Below are positions 20,608 to 29,109 of a stretch of 64,000 bases of DNA, piece by piece (position 1 is the first letter of the stretch; each line of letters opens with the position of its first letter). The position numbers were made by a program, and so were the translations under genes. The stretch is from positions 62,001 through 126,000 of the forward strand of contig NZ_VNHJ01000006.1 of NCBI RefSeq assembly GCF_008124525.1, read 5' to 3'. Origin of the DNA: Oceanicella actignis (GTDB lineage Bacteria; Pseudomonadota; Alphaproteobacteria; Rhodobacterales; Rhodobacteraceae). Below the pieces are notes generated by a model. The model was not told where the DNA came from. It worked only from the letters and a program-made list of their open reading frames with translations, and made no database searches.

Positions 20608-22530
20608 TTATTCCCTTGCGCCGGGGTCCAGCCGCAGGCGGTAGAGCATGAAGCCGCCGGGGCCGGGGCCGACGGGCGCGATTCCGGCGGCGTGGGGCTG
20701 GTCCAGATGGGCGACCGCGCGCGGGCTTGAGGGAAACAGCGCCGAGGCGTCCATGACCGGCGCGAAACGCCACCCCGGCGTCCGCGGCGGCGCGACCTGC
20801 CCGTGCGCGCGCAGATAGGCCAGCAGGGCGTCGCGGTTGGTCTCGGCGGTCTCGAACACGATCGCCTCGGGGCGCACGCCCGGAAAGGCGCCGCCGCCGC
20901 CCGCGCGATAGCTGTTCGTGGCCAGCACCAGGCGGGCGCAGGGGTCCAGCGGCCTACCGCCAAGGCGCAGATCGACGATCCGCTCGGCGCCGGGGTCGAT
21001 CAGCCGCCCCGACAGGTCGTAGCGGGCCGGCGCCGTCAGGTCGATGCGGTAGGTCACGCCATCGACGACGTCGAAGTTGAAGCTGGGAAAGTCGGGCGCC
21101 AGCAGCGGCTGATCCTCGCGCCCGGGCAGGATGCGGTTGAAGGCCGCGGCCGCGCGCTCGAGCCATTCCTTGAGCGTCGCGCCGTCGATGAGCAGCGCCC
21201 GCAGCTCGTTGGGATAGGGATGAAGCTCGGCCACATGGCGCATGGTGATCGCGCCGGCGGGCGCGCAGGCATAGTTGTCGGGCCCTCCGCGTCCGCCGCA
21301 GCGAAACGGGGCGGCCGCCGACACAAGCGGCAGCCGCGCGAGCGGCGTGCCGCGCAGGGCCTGCGCCACGCGCCAGCTCTGGGCGCGGTTGACCAGCCGC
21401 AGCGACGGGTCGTCCGCCGCCATCGCGAAGAAGGTGCTGATCGGCGCGCGCAGCCGCCCGACCGGCTGGCGGATATGCGCCAGCGCGCGCGCGTGGGCCG
21501 CGTCGGCGGCGGCCTGAACGGCGGGGTCGGCGGCCTCGGCGGGCAGCGCGGCGGTCCGGGCCAGACGCACCTCATGCGCCATCACCCGCCAGCCGCCGCG
21601 GCCGCGCCCGAGCAGAAGGTCGATCGCGGCCACATGGGCGCCGCCGAAGCCGGCCATGGCCGCGGGCTTGCCGTGAACCGTTCCGCGCGCCGGGTCCACG
21701 CCGGGGGCGGCGGGATGCGCGCCGGGAAAGGTCAGGTGCTGATGCCCGGCCAGGATGACGTCCACCCCCTCGATCAACGCCAGATCCTGCGCGCCTTCCT
21801 CCTCGTCCGGGCGCGCGGCGATGGGCACGATGCCCGCATGGCACAGCGCCACGACCAGATCGGCGCCCTGCGCCTTCATGAGCGGGACCAGCGCCCGGGC
21901 GCTCTGGGCGATGCCGCGCGCCTCGACCAGGCCGGCCAGGCGCCCGTGATCCCATTGCAGCGTCTGCGGCGGGCAAAAGCCGATCACCCCGATGCGGATC
22001 GGCGCCGCGGCGCCGGCGCCGTCGCGCAGCGTGCGTTCGAGGATGACGTAGGGCGGCACGAAGCCCTCGTCCCGCGTCGGATCGGCGCCGCGCCTGCGCG
22101 CCAGATTCGCCAGAACGACCGGAAAGCGCGCCTGGCGCAGCGCCGCCGCCAGCGTGTCGAGCCCGTAGTCGAATTCGTGATTGCCCAGCGTCGCGGCATC
22201 GTAGCCCAAGGCGTTCATCGCCGCGATGACCGGATGCGTCGCGCCGGGGTCGCGCGCCTGCTCGCGCGCCGCCAGATCGGCCAGTGGATTGCCCTGCAGG
22301 AAGTCGCCGTTGTCGAACAGCAGCGCGTTGGGCGCCTGGGCGCGCAGACTGCGGATCAGCGCCGCCGCGCGGCTCAGCCCCAGATGAGGCGCCGGGCGAT
22401 CGGCGAAATAGTCGTAGGGCGCCAGATGCGCGTGCAGATCCGTGGTGCCGAGAATGCGCAGATGCGCGCGGCCCGGTCCCAGGCGCCGGGCGAAAGCGGC
22501 CTCGCCCCCGGCTTCGCGCCCGTTGGTCAT
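20608..22530 (-). CDS. CpdB-like 2',3'-cyclic-nucleotide phosphodiesterase / 3'-nucleotidase
   Basis: The protein is 640 aa. Its N-terminal metallophosphoesterase domain has TTDLHAHLAPYDYFADR, FDNGDFLQGNPLAD and TLGNHEFDYG, the CpdB/5'-nucleotidase metal motifs. The C-terminal 5'-nucleotidase domain carries NSYRAGGGGAFPG. The family hydrolyses cyclic and 3'-nucleotides, usually in the periplasm. I chose the ATG at 22530, which directly precedes the conserved domain. No signal peptide is evident from this start or from the upstream in-frame extension to 22692, which is odd for the family. Confidence 0.88.
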   Translation of the reverse strand: MTNGREAGGEAAFARRLGPGRAHLRILGTTDLHAHLAPYDYFADRPAPHLGLSRAAALIRSLRAQAPNALLFDNGDFLQGNPLADLAAREQARDPGATHPVIAAMNALGYDAATLGNHEFDYGLDTLAAALRQARFPVVLANLARRRGADPTRDEGFVPPYVILERTLRDGAGAAAPIRIGVIGFCPPQTLQWDHGRLAGLVEARGIAQSARALVPLMKAQGADLVVALCHAGIVPIAARPDEEEGAQDLALIEGVDVILAGHQHLTFPGAHPAAPGVDPARGTVHGKPAAMAGFGGAHVAAIDLLLGRGRGGWRVMAHEVRLARTAALPAEAADPAVQAAADAAHARALAHIRQPVGRLRAPISTFFAMAADDPSLRLVNRAQSWRVAQALRGTPLARLPLVSAAAPFRCGGRGGPDNYACAPAGAITMRHVAELHPYPNELRALLIDGATLKEWLERAAAAFNRILPGREDQPLLAPDFPSFNFDVVDGVTYRIDLTAPARYDLSGRLIDPGAERIVDLRLGGRPLDPCARLVLATNSYRAGGGGAFPGVRPEAIVFETAETNRDALLAYLRAHGQVAPPRTPGWRFAPVMDASALFPSSPRAVAHLDQPHAAGIAPVGPGPGGFMLYRLRLDPGARE

Positions 22531-22695
22531 GCCTCGCCCGCCGAAAACAAATCCCGCTCCCTCAAATGCCTTGGCGCAAACACAAACCGGCCCGTCGCGC
22601 CTTGGCAACGGGTGCGCGCCGACGCCCCGCGCAAGGCGGCGGCGCGTTGCGCGCGCGCAACGGATGATCCGAAACGCGAAGCCGCGCCGCAACCC

Positions 22696-23499
22696 TCAGC
22701 GCAAGCGCGGCGGGCGGTCGGGGTCGGCGCTGGGGGCGGCGGGGCGCCTGGGCTCGGGCGGCGGCGCGAGGGCGAAGCCCAGACCCGCGGCGCGCGCGCG
22801 CGTCAAAAGGGCTTCGCCCTCTTCGGCGAAGGCGACGTCAAGCGGCGGCGCGTCGGGATCGGCCAGAAGCCCCGTCTCGGCGATGGCCTGAGCGGCCGGC
22901 CCCTCGGCGCCGGGCGCGCGCAGCCGCGCCACCACCGCCAGGCGCGCGGCGTCGGGCGCGCCCTCTTCGCGCACGCCGACCAGCCACGCCTCGGCCAGAA
23001 CGGGCGACAGCGCGGCCAGCTTGGCGTCCAGCGCCTCGAGCAGCGCCCGCGGCGCGGCGCGCGGCGGCTCGACCGCCGTCAGCCGCGGCGCCTGAGCGCG
23101 CGCGGGCGCCTGGGCCAGGATCCCGGCCGCCCAGCGCAGCGCCTCGGCGTCGTAGAACAGCTCGGACGGCGCAACGCCAGGATTGACGGCAAGGTTCACC
23201 GGCGCGCCGCTTTCGGCGCGCGCCGCCAGCAGCGAGACCAGCGCCCTTCCGGGCATCGCCGCATAGGGCGCGGGCCGATCGACGAAGGCGGCCAGCCTTT
23301 CGACCCGATCGAAGGCCAGCGCGGTCGGGCCGGCCTCGAGCGCCAGCAACACCGGGCTGATCGAGTCGCCCTGCGGCTCTTCGGTCAGCATCAGCAGCAT
23401 TTCCGAGTTGAACAGCGCATCGAACACGGCGCCGGCGGACTGGTCGCCCCCCGCGCGCGCGAAGGCCGCGTCAAGCGCGGTCGGCCGGGGATCGGTCAT
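22696..23499 (-). CDS. SseB family protein
   Basis: The protein is 267 aa. The N-terminal half (LFNSEMLLMLTEEPQG, then AFDRVERLAAFVDRPAPYAAMPGRALVSLL) fits the SseB N-terminal domain, and NLAVNPGVAPSELFYDAEAL is a good family segment. SseB-like proteins are found widely; outside Enterobacteria their role is not established. AAGGAG lies about 7 nt ahead of the ATG at 23499. The C-terminus is a Pro/Arg-rich tail. Confidence 0.75.
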   Translation of the reverse strand: MTDPRPTALDAAFARAGGDQSAGAVFDALFNSEMLLMLTEEPQGDSISPVLLALEAGPTALAFDRVERLAAFVDRPAPYAAMPGRALVSLLAARAESGAPVNLAVNPGVAPSELFYDAEALRWAAGILAQAPARAQAPRLTAVEPPRAAPRALLEALDAKLAALSPVLAEAWLVGVREEGAPDAARLAVVARLRAPGAEGPAAQAIAETGLLADPDAPPLDVAFAEEGEALLTRARAAGLGFALAPPPEPRRPAAPSADPDRPPRLR

Positions 23500-23595
23500 G
23501 GCGGCTCCTTGCGAGTGGCCAGGGCGGAACGGCCCGGCGCGCCGCGGCGCGGGCCGCCAAGTCATAGGGCCGCGCCGCGCCCGCGTGCAAGCGCC

Positions 23596-24192
23596 TCAGC
23601 GCAGCAGCTGCGCGACGCGCGCGCGCAGCCAGGGCACGACCTCGGCCTCGAACCACGGATTGGCGCGCAGCCACGCGGTGTTGCGCCATGAAGGATGCGG
23701 CAGGGGCAGGACGGCGGGCGCGTGGCGCCGCCATTCGGCCACCGTGCGCGTGACGTTGCGCGCGCCCAGCGCCCAGGCCTGCGCGTGCCCGCCGACCAGC
23801 AGCGTCAATTCGATCTGCGGCATCAGCGCCAGCGCCTCGCGCCGCCAGGTGCGCGCGCAGATCGGCGGCGGCGGCAGATCGGCGCCGCGCGCGTCGTAGC
23901 CGGGAAAGCAGAACGCCATGGGCAGGATGGCGATGCGCGCGCGGTCGTAGAAGGCGGCGCGGTCCACGCCCATCCAGTCACGCAGCCGATCGCCCGAGCG
24001 ATCGTCGAAGGGCAGGCCCGAGGCATGCACCCGCGCGCCCGGCGCCTGCCCGGCGATCAGGATGCGGGCCGTCGCCGACATGCGCGTCACCGGCCGCGGC
24101 GCATGGGCCGTGGCGGTCGCCGCGAAGCGCGGGGCGCACAGCTCGCAGGCGGCGATGCGCGCCTCGAGCCGCGCGATGGCGTCGTCCGTCAT
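23596..24192 (-). CDS. Uracil-DNA glycosylase family protein with four-cysteine Fe-S pattern
   Basis: The protein is 198 aa. Motif A is GQAPGARVHASGLPFDD (from 48) and the late motif is PLPHPSWRN. Four cysteines at 16, 19, 95 and 112 match the CxxC-Xn-C-X16-C spacing that binds a 4Fe-4S cluster in family 4 UDGs. It probably removes uracil or another damaged base, but activity cannot be assumed, since several members of this superfamily differ in specificity. Its ATG at 24192 overlaps the mnmD stop by 4 nt, so the two are co-transcribed. Confidence 0.82.
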   Translation of the reverse strand: MTDDAIARLEARIAACELCAPRFAATATAHAPRPVTRMSATARILIAGQAPGARVHASGLPFDDRSGDRLRDWMGVDRAAFYDRARIAILPMAFCFPGYDARGADLPPPPICARTWRREALALMPQIELTLLVGGHAQAWALGARNVTRTVAEWRRHAPAVLPLPHPSWRNTAWLRANPWFEAEVVPWLRARVAQLLR

Positions 24193-24914
24193 CGCTGCGG
24201 CGCGCCGGCGGGCGGCTTGAGGGCGACCAGCATCTCGCGCTTGCGCGCGAAGCCGGGGCGCTTGCGCACCTCGAAGCCGGCCGCCGCCAGCGCCCGCCGC
24301 ACGGCCCCGGCCGCCGAATAGGTGACCGCCGCGCCCCCCGGCCGGCAGGCCTCGAACACCGCCCGCATCAGGGCCGGCTCCCACATCTGCGGATTGCGCG
24401 CCGGGGCGAAGCCGTCGAGGAACCAGACATCGGCCTCGAACCCGGCCCGCGGAACCAGCGCCCGCGCATCGCCCAGCCGCACCTCGAGCGCCAGGCCCGG
24501 CAGCGCGGCGCGAACCGCTTCGCCCTCGGGCCGCCAGGCGGCGCAAAGCGCGCGCGACAGATCGGCCAGTTCGGGCCAGCGGGCGTGCGCGCGGGCCATG
24601 ACCTCGGCCGGAAGGGGATGCGCCTCGAACGAGGTGAAGCGCAGCGTCCCCTTGCCCGCCCGCAGGTGCAGCCGCCATGCGGCCAACAGGTTCAACCCCA
24701 CGCCGAAGCCCAGCTCGGCCACATGCAGCCCGCCCGGCGCCGCCGCCATGCGCGCGGGCAGGTCCGCGCCCTCCAGAAACACGTGGCGCGCCTCGGCCAG
24801 GCCGTCGAGCGGCGAGTAATACGGATCGGCGAAGCGCCGCGACGTCGGCGTGTCGCCGCGCCATTCCAGATCGTCTTGCGCCGGGGCGCGGTGGGTGCTT
24901 GTGTGCCCGCTCAT
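24189..24914 (-). CDS. mnmD: tRNA U34 methyltransferase MnmD (MnmC methylase half)
   Basis: The protein is 241 aa. SAM-binding ELGFGVGLNLLAAW and the diagnostic DVWFLDGFAPARNPQMW of the MnmC/DUF752 methylase are present. It performs the last methylation forming mnm5(s2)U at wobble position 34 of tRNA. In E. coli this domain is fused to an FAD oxidase; here it stands alone, and the FAD protein gene is divergent, 28 nt away between start codons. The ATG chosen is 24914, where the conserved protein begins. Confidence 0.9.
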   Translation of the reverse strand: MSGHTSTHRAPAQDDLEWRGDTPTSRRFADPYYSPLDGLAEARHVFLEGADLPARMAAAPGGLHVAELGFGVGLNLLAAWRLHLRAGKGTLRFTSFEAHPLPAEVMARAHARWPELADLSRALCAAWRPEGEAVRAALPGLALEVRLGDARALVPRAGFEADVWFLDGFAPARNPQMWEPALMRAVFEACRPGGAAVTYSAAGAVRRALAAAGFEVRKRPGFARKREMLVALKPPAGAPQR

Positions 24915-24942
24915 CGGGCCGGAATGTAGGCGGAGGCGCGGC

Positions 24943-26067
24943 ATGCAGGCAAGCGACGTGCTTGTGATCGGGGCGGGCGCCTTCGGCCTGTGGACGGCGC
25001 TGGCCTGCCTCGAGCGCGGCATGAGCGTCACCGTGATCGACGAGCGCGCGCCCGGCGCGGGCGCCTCGGGCGGGCCGGTGGGCGCGCTTGCCCCCCATGC
25101 CCCCGAACGCTGGAGCGCGAAGGCGGATTTCCAGCTGCGCGCGCTGGTGTCGCTGCCCGAACGCATCGCCGCGCTCGAGGCCCGCACGGGCCTTGCGACC
25201 GGCTATCGCCGCATCGGACGCGCCGTGCCGCTCGCCGACGCGGCCCAGCGCGCCCAGGCCGAGGCCCGCATCGCCGCCGCCGCCCGGCGCTGGCCGGGCG
25301 CGCGCATGTGGATCGAAGAGCGCGCGCCCGAGGCATGGACGCTCGCCGCGCCCTGGGGCCTGCAACGCGACGACCTGACCGCCCGCATCGATCCCGCCGC
25401 CCTGTGCGCGGCGCTGAGCGTCGCGGTCGCGCAGGAAGGCGGGCGGATCTTGCCGGGGCTTCGAGCGCGGCGCGTCGGGCCCGGATGGGCGCAGATCGGC
25501 GCGCGGCGCGTGCGCGCGCGCGCCGTGGTGGTCGCCGCCGGATGGCGCAGCTTCGCGCTGCTGGCGCCGTGGCTGCCCGGCGCTGGCGAGCCCGAGCACG
25601 GCCAGGCGGCCCTTCTGGCGATGCGCCCGCCGCCCGAGGCCTTCGCCATCCAGGCGCGCGGGCTGTGGATCGTGCCGCATGCGCAGGGCGTCGCCGTCGG
25701 CTCGACCGCGACGCGCAGGCGCGCGGATCGGCGCACCGACGCCGCGCTCGAGGCCGTGATCGGGCGCGCCCGCGCCCTGTGCCCGGCGCTGGAGGGCGCG
25801 CCCGTCATCCGCCGCTGGGCCGCGGCGCGCCCCCGCGCCGCCTCGCGCGCGCCGCTGGTCGGCCCGGTCCCCGGCGCCCAGGGGCTGTTCGCCGCCACCG
25901 GCGGGTTCAAGATCGGCGTCGCCATCGCCCATGCGGCGGCCGAGGCCCTTGGCGCGATGATCGCGCGGCAGCCTCACGCCCTGCCGGACGAGTTCCTGCC
26001 GCGCAAACTGCCCCGCGCGGCCGCGCCATGGCGGCGGGCCGAGCGTTCCGAAGCGCCCGGGGCCTGA
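24943..26067 (+). CDS. FAD-dependent oxidoreductase (DAO family; possible MnmC oxidase half)
   Basis: The protein is 374 aa. The N-terminal Rossmann motif VLVIGAGAFGLWTALACLE binds FAD, followed by a conserved ERGMSVTVIDERAPGAGASGG segment. The C-terminal part has GLFAATGGFKIGVAIAHAAAEALG, typical of the D-amino acid oxidase superfamily. GGAGG lies 7 nt before the ATG at 24943. Because it is head-to-head with mnmD, it may do the oxidative demodification step of cmnm5U, the job of the other half of MnmC. A general amino-acid or amine oxidase cannot be excluded. Confidence 0.85.
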   Translation: MQASDVLVIGAGAFGLWTALACLERGMSVTVIDERAPGAGASGGPVGALAPHAPERWSAKADFQLRALVSLPERIAALEARTGLATGYRRIGRAVPLADAAQRAQAEARIAAAARRWPGARMWIEERAPEAWTLAAPWGLQRDDLTARIDPAALCAALSVAVAQEGGRILPGLRARRVGPGWAQIGARRVRARAVVVAAGWRSFALLAPWLPGAGEPEHGQAALLAMRPPPEAFAIQARGLWIVPHAQGVAVGSTATRRRADRRTDAALEAVIGRARALCPALEGAPVIRRWAAARPRAASRAPLVGPVPGAQGLFAATGGFKIGVAIAHAAAEALGAMIARQPHALPDEFLPRKLPRAAAPWRRAERSEAPGA

Positions 26068-26270
26068 AAGCCGCGCCGACGCCCTCTTCGGCTCAGCGCT
26101 CTGTCATGCCCGCGCGCCCCCCGCGGTTCGATTGCGTCGCGCATCGGCGCTTGGCGAGCCCGGCGCTTTCCTCGCTCTTCTTTCACGGCTGGCGGGACGC
26201 GCGCTTCCCGCTCCTTCCGCCCGGCTCGATCCTGTTCGGCTTTCGTGTCGGCCGGCGCATCCTGGCCGTG
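26068..26270. other. Gene-free stretch left of the insertion sequence
   Basis: About 200 nt lie between the FAD oxidoreductase stop and the left end of the insertion sequence. Both strands can be translated in places, but no motif, ribosome site or homologous segment supports a gene. I see no terminator either. Confidence 0.4.
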
Positions 26271-26286
26271 GGATGGGTACCCATAA
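26271..26286 (+). repeat. Left terminal inverted repeat of the IS
   Basis: GGATGGGTACCCATAA matches the right-end repeat at 13 of 16 positions in inverted orientation. It also contains the small palindrome GGGTACCC. Confidence 0.75.
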
Positions 26287-26343
26287 ATGGCATTCACGAT
26301 TGTCGTGATTGGTGATTCACCGTCTTCGACGATGGAGGCGGCG

Positions 26344-26691
26344 ATGGCGCGATTTGATCTGACCAATTTCGTTTGGGGGCTGATCCTGCCGCTTCTTCCC
26401 AACAAGCCGCGTGTGGACGACCGCCGGGTGCTGAACGGCATCTTCCGGGCGCCGAGAACCGGCTCGCTCTGGCGCGATCTGCCCGAGCGCTACGGCCCCT
26501 GCGCGACCGTCTACCATCGCTTCAATCGCTGGGCCAAGGCGGGGGGGTGGGTGCAGGTATTTGAAACTCTTGCGGAAAAGTCTCCGGGCAGCATGCAGTT
26601 CATCGACAGCTCGATCATCCGCGCCCACCAGCAGGCGGCGGCTCAAAAGGGAGGTCGGATCACACCCTCGGTCGCTCTCGCGGTGGATTGA
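26344..26691 (+). CDS. IS5/IS427 transposase OrfA (N-terminal part)
   Basis: The protein is 115 aa. It has the DUF4096-like N-terminal domain (LPNKPRVDDRRVLNGIFRAP, GSLWRDLPERYGP, YHRFNRWAKAGGW) and the first catalytic Asp in MQFIDSSIIRAHQQAA. GGAGG precedes the ATG at 26344. The frame continues past a CAAAAGG run at 26644-26650 and ends at 26691. A -1 shift at that run would join it to OrfB and give a full-length transposase. Confidence 0.88.
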   Translation: MARFDLTNFVWGLILPLLPNKPRVDDRRVLNGIFRAPRTGSLWRDLPERYGPCATVYHRFNRWAKAGGWVQVFETLAEKSPGSMQFIDSSIIRAHQQAAAQKGGRITPSVALAVD

Positions 26692-27095
26692 GCGCCAGGA
26701 TCAACGCCATGGTCGATCACCGCGGCCTGCCGCCGGCGGTCACGCTGTCGCCGGGGCAGGCCTCGGACAAGGCGGCGGTGGCGGAATTGCTCGCAGCCCA
26801 TCCCGCGCCCGGCGACGTCGTGGCCGACCGCGGCCATGACGCCCGCGCCATCCTCGAACTCATCGCCGAGCATGGCGGGCGCGGCCACATCCCGACGCAG
26901 CGCCACCGGAAGGCGCAGCGTTCGGTCGATCCGGTGATCTACCGCCAGCGCAACCTCGTCGAGCGCTTCTTCAACAAGATCAAACACTTCAGAAAGGTCG
27001 CCACCTGCTACGAGAAGTCAGCGCGCAACGACCTCGCCGCCGTTCTCATGGCCTGCACACGCCTGTGGGCGATACATTATGAGTCCGCATCCTAG
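26688..27095 (+). CDS. IS5/IS427 transposase OrfB (C-terminal catalytic part)
   Basis: The reading frame is -1 relative to OrfA, and upstream of this point it already encodes the family segment HTLGRSRGGLSARINAMVDH, so it is normally read by frameshifting rather than from its own start. It supplies the second Asp (VVADRGHDARAI) and the catalytic Glu (RNLVERFFNKIKHFRKVAT). The stop TAG lies immediately outside the right inverted repeat, so target DNA supplies the stop codon. Confidence 0.85.
   Translation: MSARINAMVDHRGLPPAVTLSPGQASDKAAVAELLAAHPAPGDVVADRGHDARAILELIAEHGGRGHIPTQRHRKAQRSVDPVIYRQRNLVERFFNKIKHFRKVATCYEKSARNDLAAVLMACTRLWAIHYESAS
27077..27092 (-). repeat. Right terminal inverted repeat of the IS
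   Basis: Read on the minus strand this is GGATGCGGACTCATAA, matching the left end at 13 of 16 positions. Confidence 0.75.
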
Positions 27096-27266
27096 CCGAG
27101 ACCACAAGCCGGGCACGCGAGGCCATGGGCGCGCATGCGCCCCTGCGGCAATCCGAAGGCTCGTGCGGCCGCGCGGGGAACGGCCTGCCGCGCACGGACG
27201 CCCGGTGCCGGACGGGCGCCTGCTCGCGCTGACGCAAACCCGTTCGGCGAAACTCCCACCGCCGAC

Positions 27267-29075
27267 TCAGCCCCCCTCGCGGGCCAGGGCGCGGAAGGCG
27301 GGGCTTGTCGCGATCAGCTCGTCATAGGTTCCCGACGCCGCGACGCGCCCGCCCTCGAGCAGGTAGATGCGATCGCAGCCGCGCACGGTGCTCAGCCGGT
27401 GGGCGACCATGATGATGGTCTTGGCGCGGCCAAGGTTGCGCACCGCGTCCATAACCGCGCGTTCGGTCAGGTTGTCGAGAGCCGAGGTCGCCTCGTCCAG
27501 CACCAGCACGTCCGGGTCGTGATAGAGCGCGCGCGCGATCCCGATGCGCTGGCGCTGACCGCCCGACAGGCGCACGCCGCGCTCGCCCACATTGGTGGCG
27601 TAGCCCTCGGGCAGATCGCGCTCGACGAAGTCGTGCAGCTCGGCGATGCGCGCGGCGCGGCGCACCGCCTCCATGTCGATCCGCTCGGGCGGAACGCCGA
27701 AGGCGATGTTGGCGGCCACGCTGTCGTCGGCAAGGTAGATCTGCTGGGGCACATAGCCGATCGAGCGCCGCCAGGCCCGCAGCTGCTCGGGTCCGATCCG
27801 CGCGCCGTCGACGATCAGCGCGCCCTCCTGCGGCTCGAGCAGGCCCAGGATCACGTCGACCGCCGTCGTCTTGCCCGCGCCGGTGCCGCCCACCAGACCG
27901 ACGGCGGTGCGTGCGGGCACGGTCATGTCAAGCCCGCGCAGCGCCGGGCGCCCCGCCTCGGGATAGACGTAGGAGACCCCGCGCAGCTCGAGCGCGCGGC
28001 GCAGGCCCAGCGGACGCTCGGGCGGCTCGGGCAGGGGCGGCGGCGCGCCGCGGGGCGCGGTGGCCATCAGATCGGCGTGCATGGCCTCGAGCGTGGGCAG
28101 CGAGAAGCGCAGCGCCGTCAGGTCGCGATAGAGCTGCTGCATGGCGGGGAACAGCCGCGCGCCGGCGAAGGCGTAGAGGCCCAGCGTGGGCACGATCTGG
28201 GCGATGCCGCCCTCGCGCGTCAGCAGCATGTGCAAGAGCAGCGCCATCATGCCGCCGAACAGGATCGCCTCGAGCAGCTGGCGCGGCAGTTCCCCGATCA
28301 CGGCCACCAGCGTGCGGATGCGCGCCAGCCGCTCGGCTGGCGCGCGAAAGCGCCGCGCGGCGGGGGCCTCGAGGCCAAGCACCTTGATCTCCTTGATGCC
28401 GCCAAGCGTCTCGTGCGCGGCGCGGAAACGCGCGCGGTTCATGCGCACGCGCTCGGCGCCGATGCGCGCCAGCAGCCGCCGCGCGGCCAGGTAGACCAAC
28501 GCATAGGCGCCGCCCACCGCCGCCGCCGCCGTCAGCGCCACGAACGGATCGATCGCCACGATCAGCGCCACCAGGAACAGCACGATGGCGCCATAGGCGA
28601 TGACCTTGATCGCGGGCAGCACGGCGCCGTTCACCACCACGTCGACCTCGGCCAGAACGCTTTTGGCCAGATCCGCGCCATGGCGGTTCAGGAACCAGGC
28701 GTAGGGCTGGCTCAGATAGCCCGTCAGAAGGCGCGAGGCGATGCTGTAGGCGCGCATCTGCGCAAAGCGGTTCATCGCGTAGAAGGTGGCGGTCTTGACC
28801 GCCAGGTTGAACAGGATCACGCCCAGCACCGCCGCGCCCAGCGCGACCAGGAAGGATTCGTCGCTTTCGAACCCGCCAAGCTCGTAAAGGCTGCGCAGCA
28901 CGGCGTTCTCGCGCGTCAGCTCTGGGCGCGAGACGACGGCCAGGAAGGGCAGGATCGAGGCCACGCCCGCCGCCTCGATGATCCCCATCGCCAGGATCAT
29001 GACCAGGAGCAGCCCGAAGCGCCGGCGCTCGGCCGGGGTGAGCATGTCCAGCACCATGGCGTAGATGCGCCGCAT
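27267..29075 (-). CDS. ABC exporter, fused permease and ATPase
   Basis: The protein is 602 aa. Six membrane helices fill about residues 1-310 and a nucleotide-binding domain follows from about 350. Walker A is GGTGAGKTT, the signature is LSGGQRQRIGIARAL, Walker B is VLVLDEATSALD, and the H-loop is VAHRLSTV. The layout and the conserved Q-loop YVPQQIYLADDSV resemble lipid-linked oligosaccharide or polysaccharide exporters such as PglK, but the substrate is not determined. GGAGG lies 5 nt before the ATG at 29075. It follows the RND pump genes by 34 nt and may share their transcript. Confidence 0.88.
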   Translation of the reverse strand: MRRIYAMVLDMLTPAERRRFGLLLVMILAMGIIEAAGVASILPFLAVVSRPELTRENAVLRSLYELGGFESDESFLVALGAAVLGVILFNLAVKTATFYAMNRFAQMRAYSIASRLLTGYLSQPYAWFLNRHGADLAKSVLAEVDVVVNGAVLPAIKVIAYGAIVLFLVALIVAIDPFVALTAAAAVGGAYALVYLAARRLLARIGAERVRMNRARFRAAHETLGGIKEIKVLGLEAPAARRFRAPAERLARIRTLVAVIGELPRQLLEAILFGGMMALLLHMLLTREGGIAQIVPTLGLYAFAGARLFPAMQQLYRDLTALRFSLPTLEAMHADLMATAPRGAPPPLPEPPERPLGLRRALELRGVSYVYPEAGRPALRGLDMTVPARTAVGLVGGTGAGKTTAVDVILGLLEPQEGALIVDGARIGPEQLRAWRRSIGYVPQQIYLADDSVAANIAFGVPPERIDMEAVRRAARIAELHDFVERDLPEGYATNVGERGVRLSGGQRQRIGIARALYHDPDVLVLDEATSALDNLTERAVMDAVRNLGRAKTIIMVAHRLSTVRGCDRIYLLEGGRVAASGTYDELIATSPAFRALAREGG

Positions 29076-29109
29076 CCGTCCTCCGCATCGCCGCGCCGCC
29101 GCGCGGCCG

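Larger units (their letters stand above)
26271..27092 (+). mobile_element. IS5 family (IS427-type) insertion sequence, about 822 bp
   Basis: Two overlapping transposase frames are bounded by imperfect 16-bp terminal inverted repeats (13 of 16 matching): GGATGGGTACCCATAA on the left and GGATGCGGACTCATAA (reverse complement) on the right. All three DDE residues can be placed across the two frames. The element looks less GC-rich than its neighbours. I see no clear target duplication: GTG flanks the left and TAG the right. Confidence 0.88.

Noticed and set aside
20803-23691. Plus-strand open frame of about 960 codons
   Set aside because: It is antisense to the nucleotidase and SseB genes; no recognisable domains.
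26068-26270. Gene interrupted by the insertion sequence
   Set aside because: Joining the two flanks did not give a frame with recognisable protein sequence on either strand, so I do not claim a disrupted gene.
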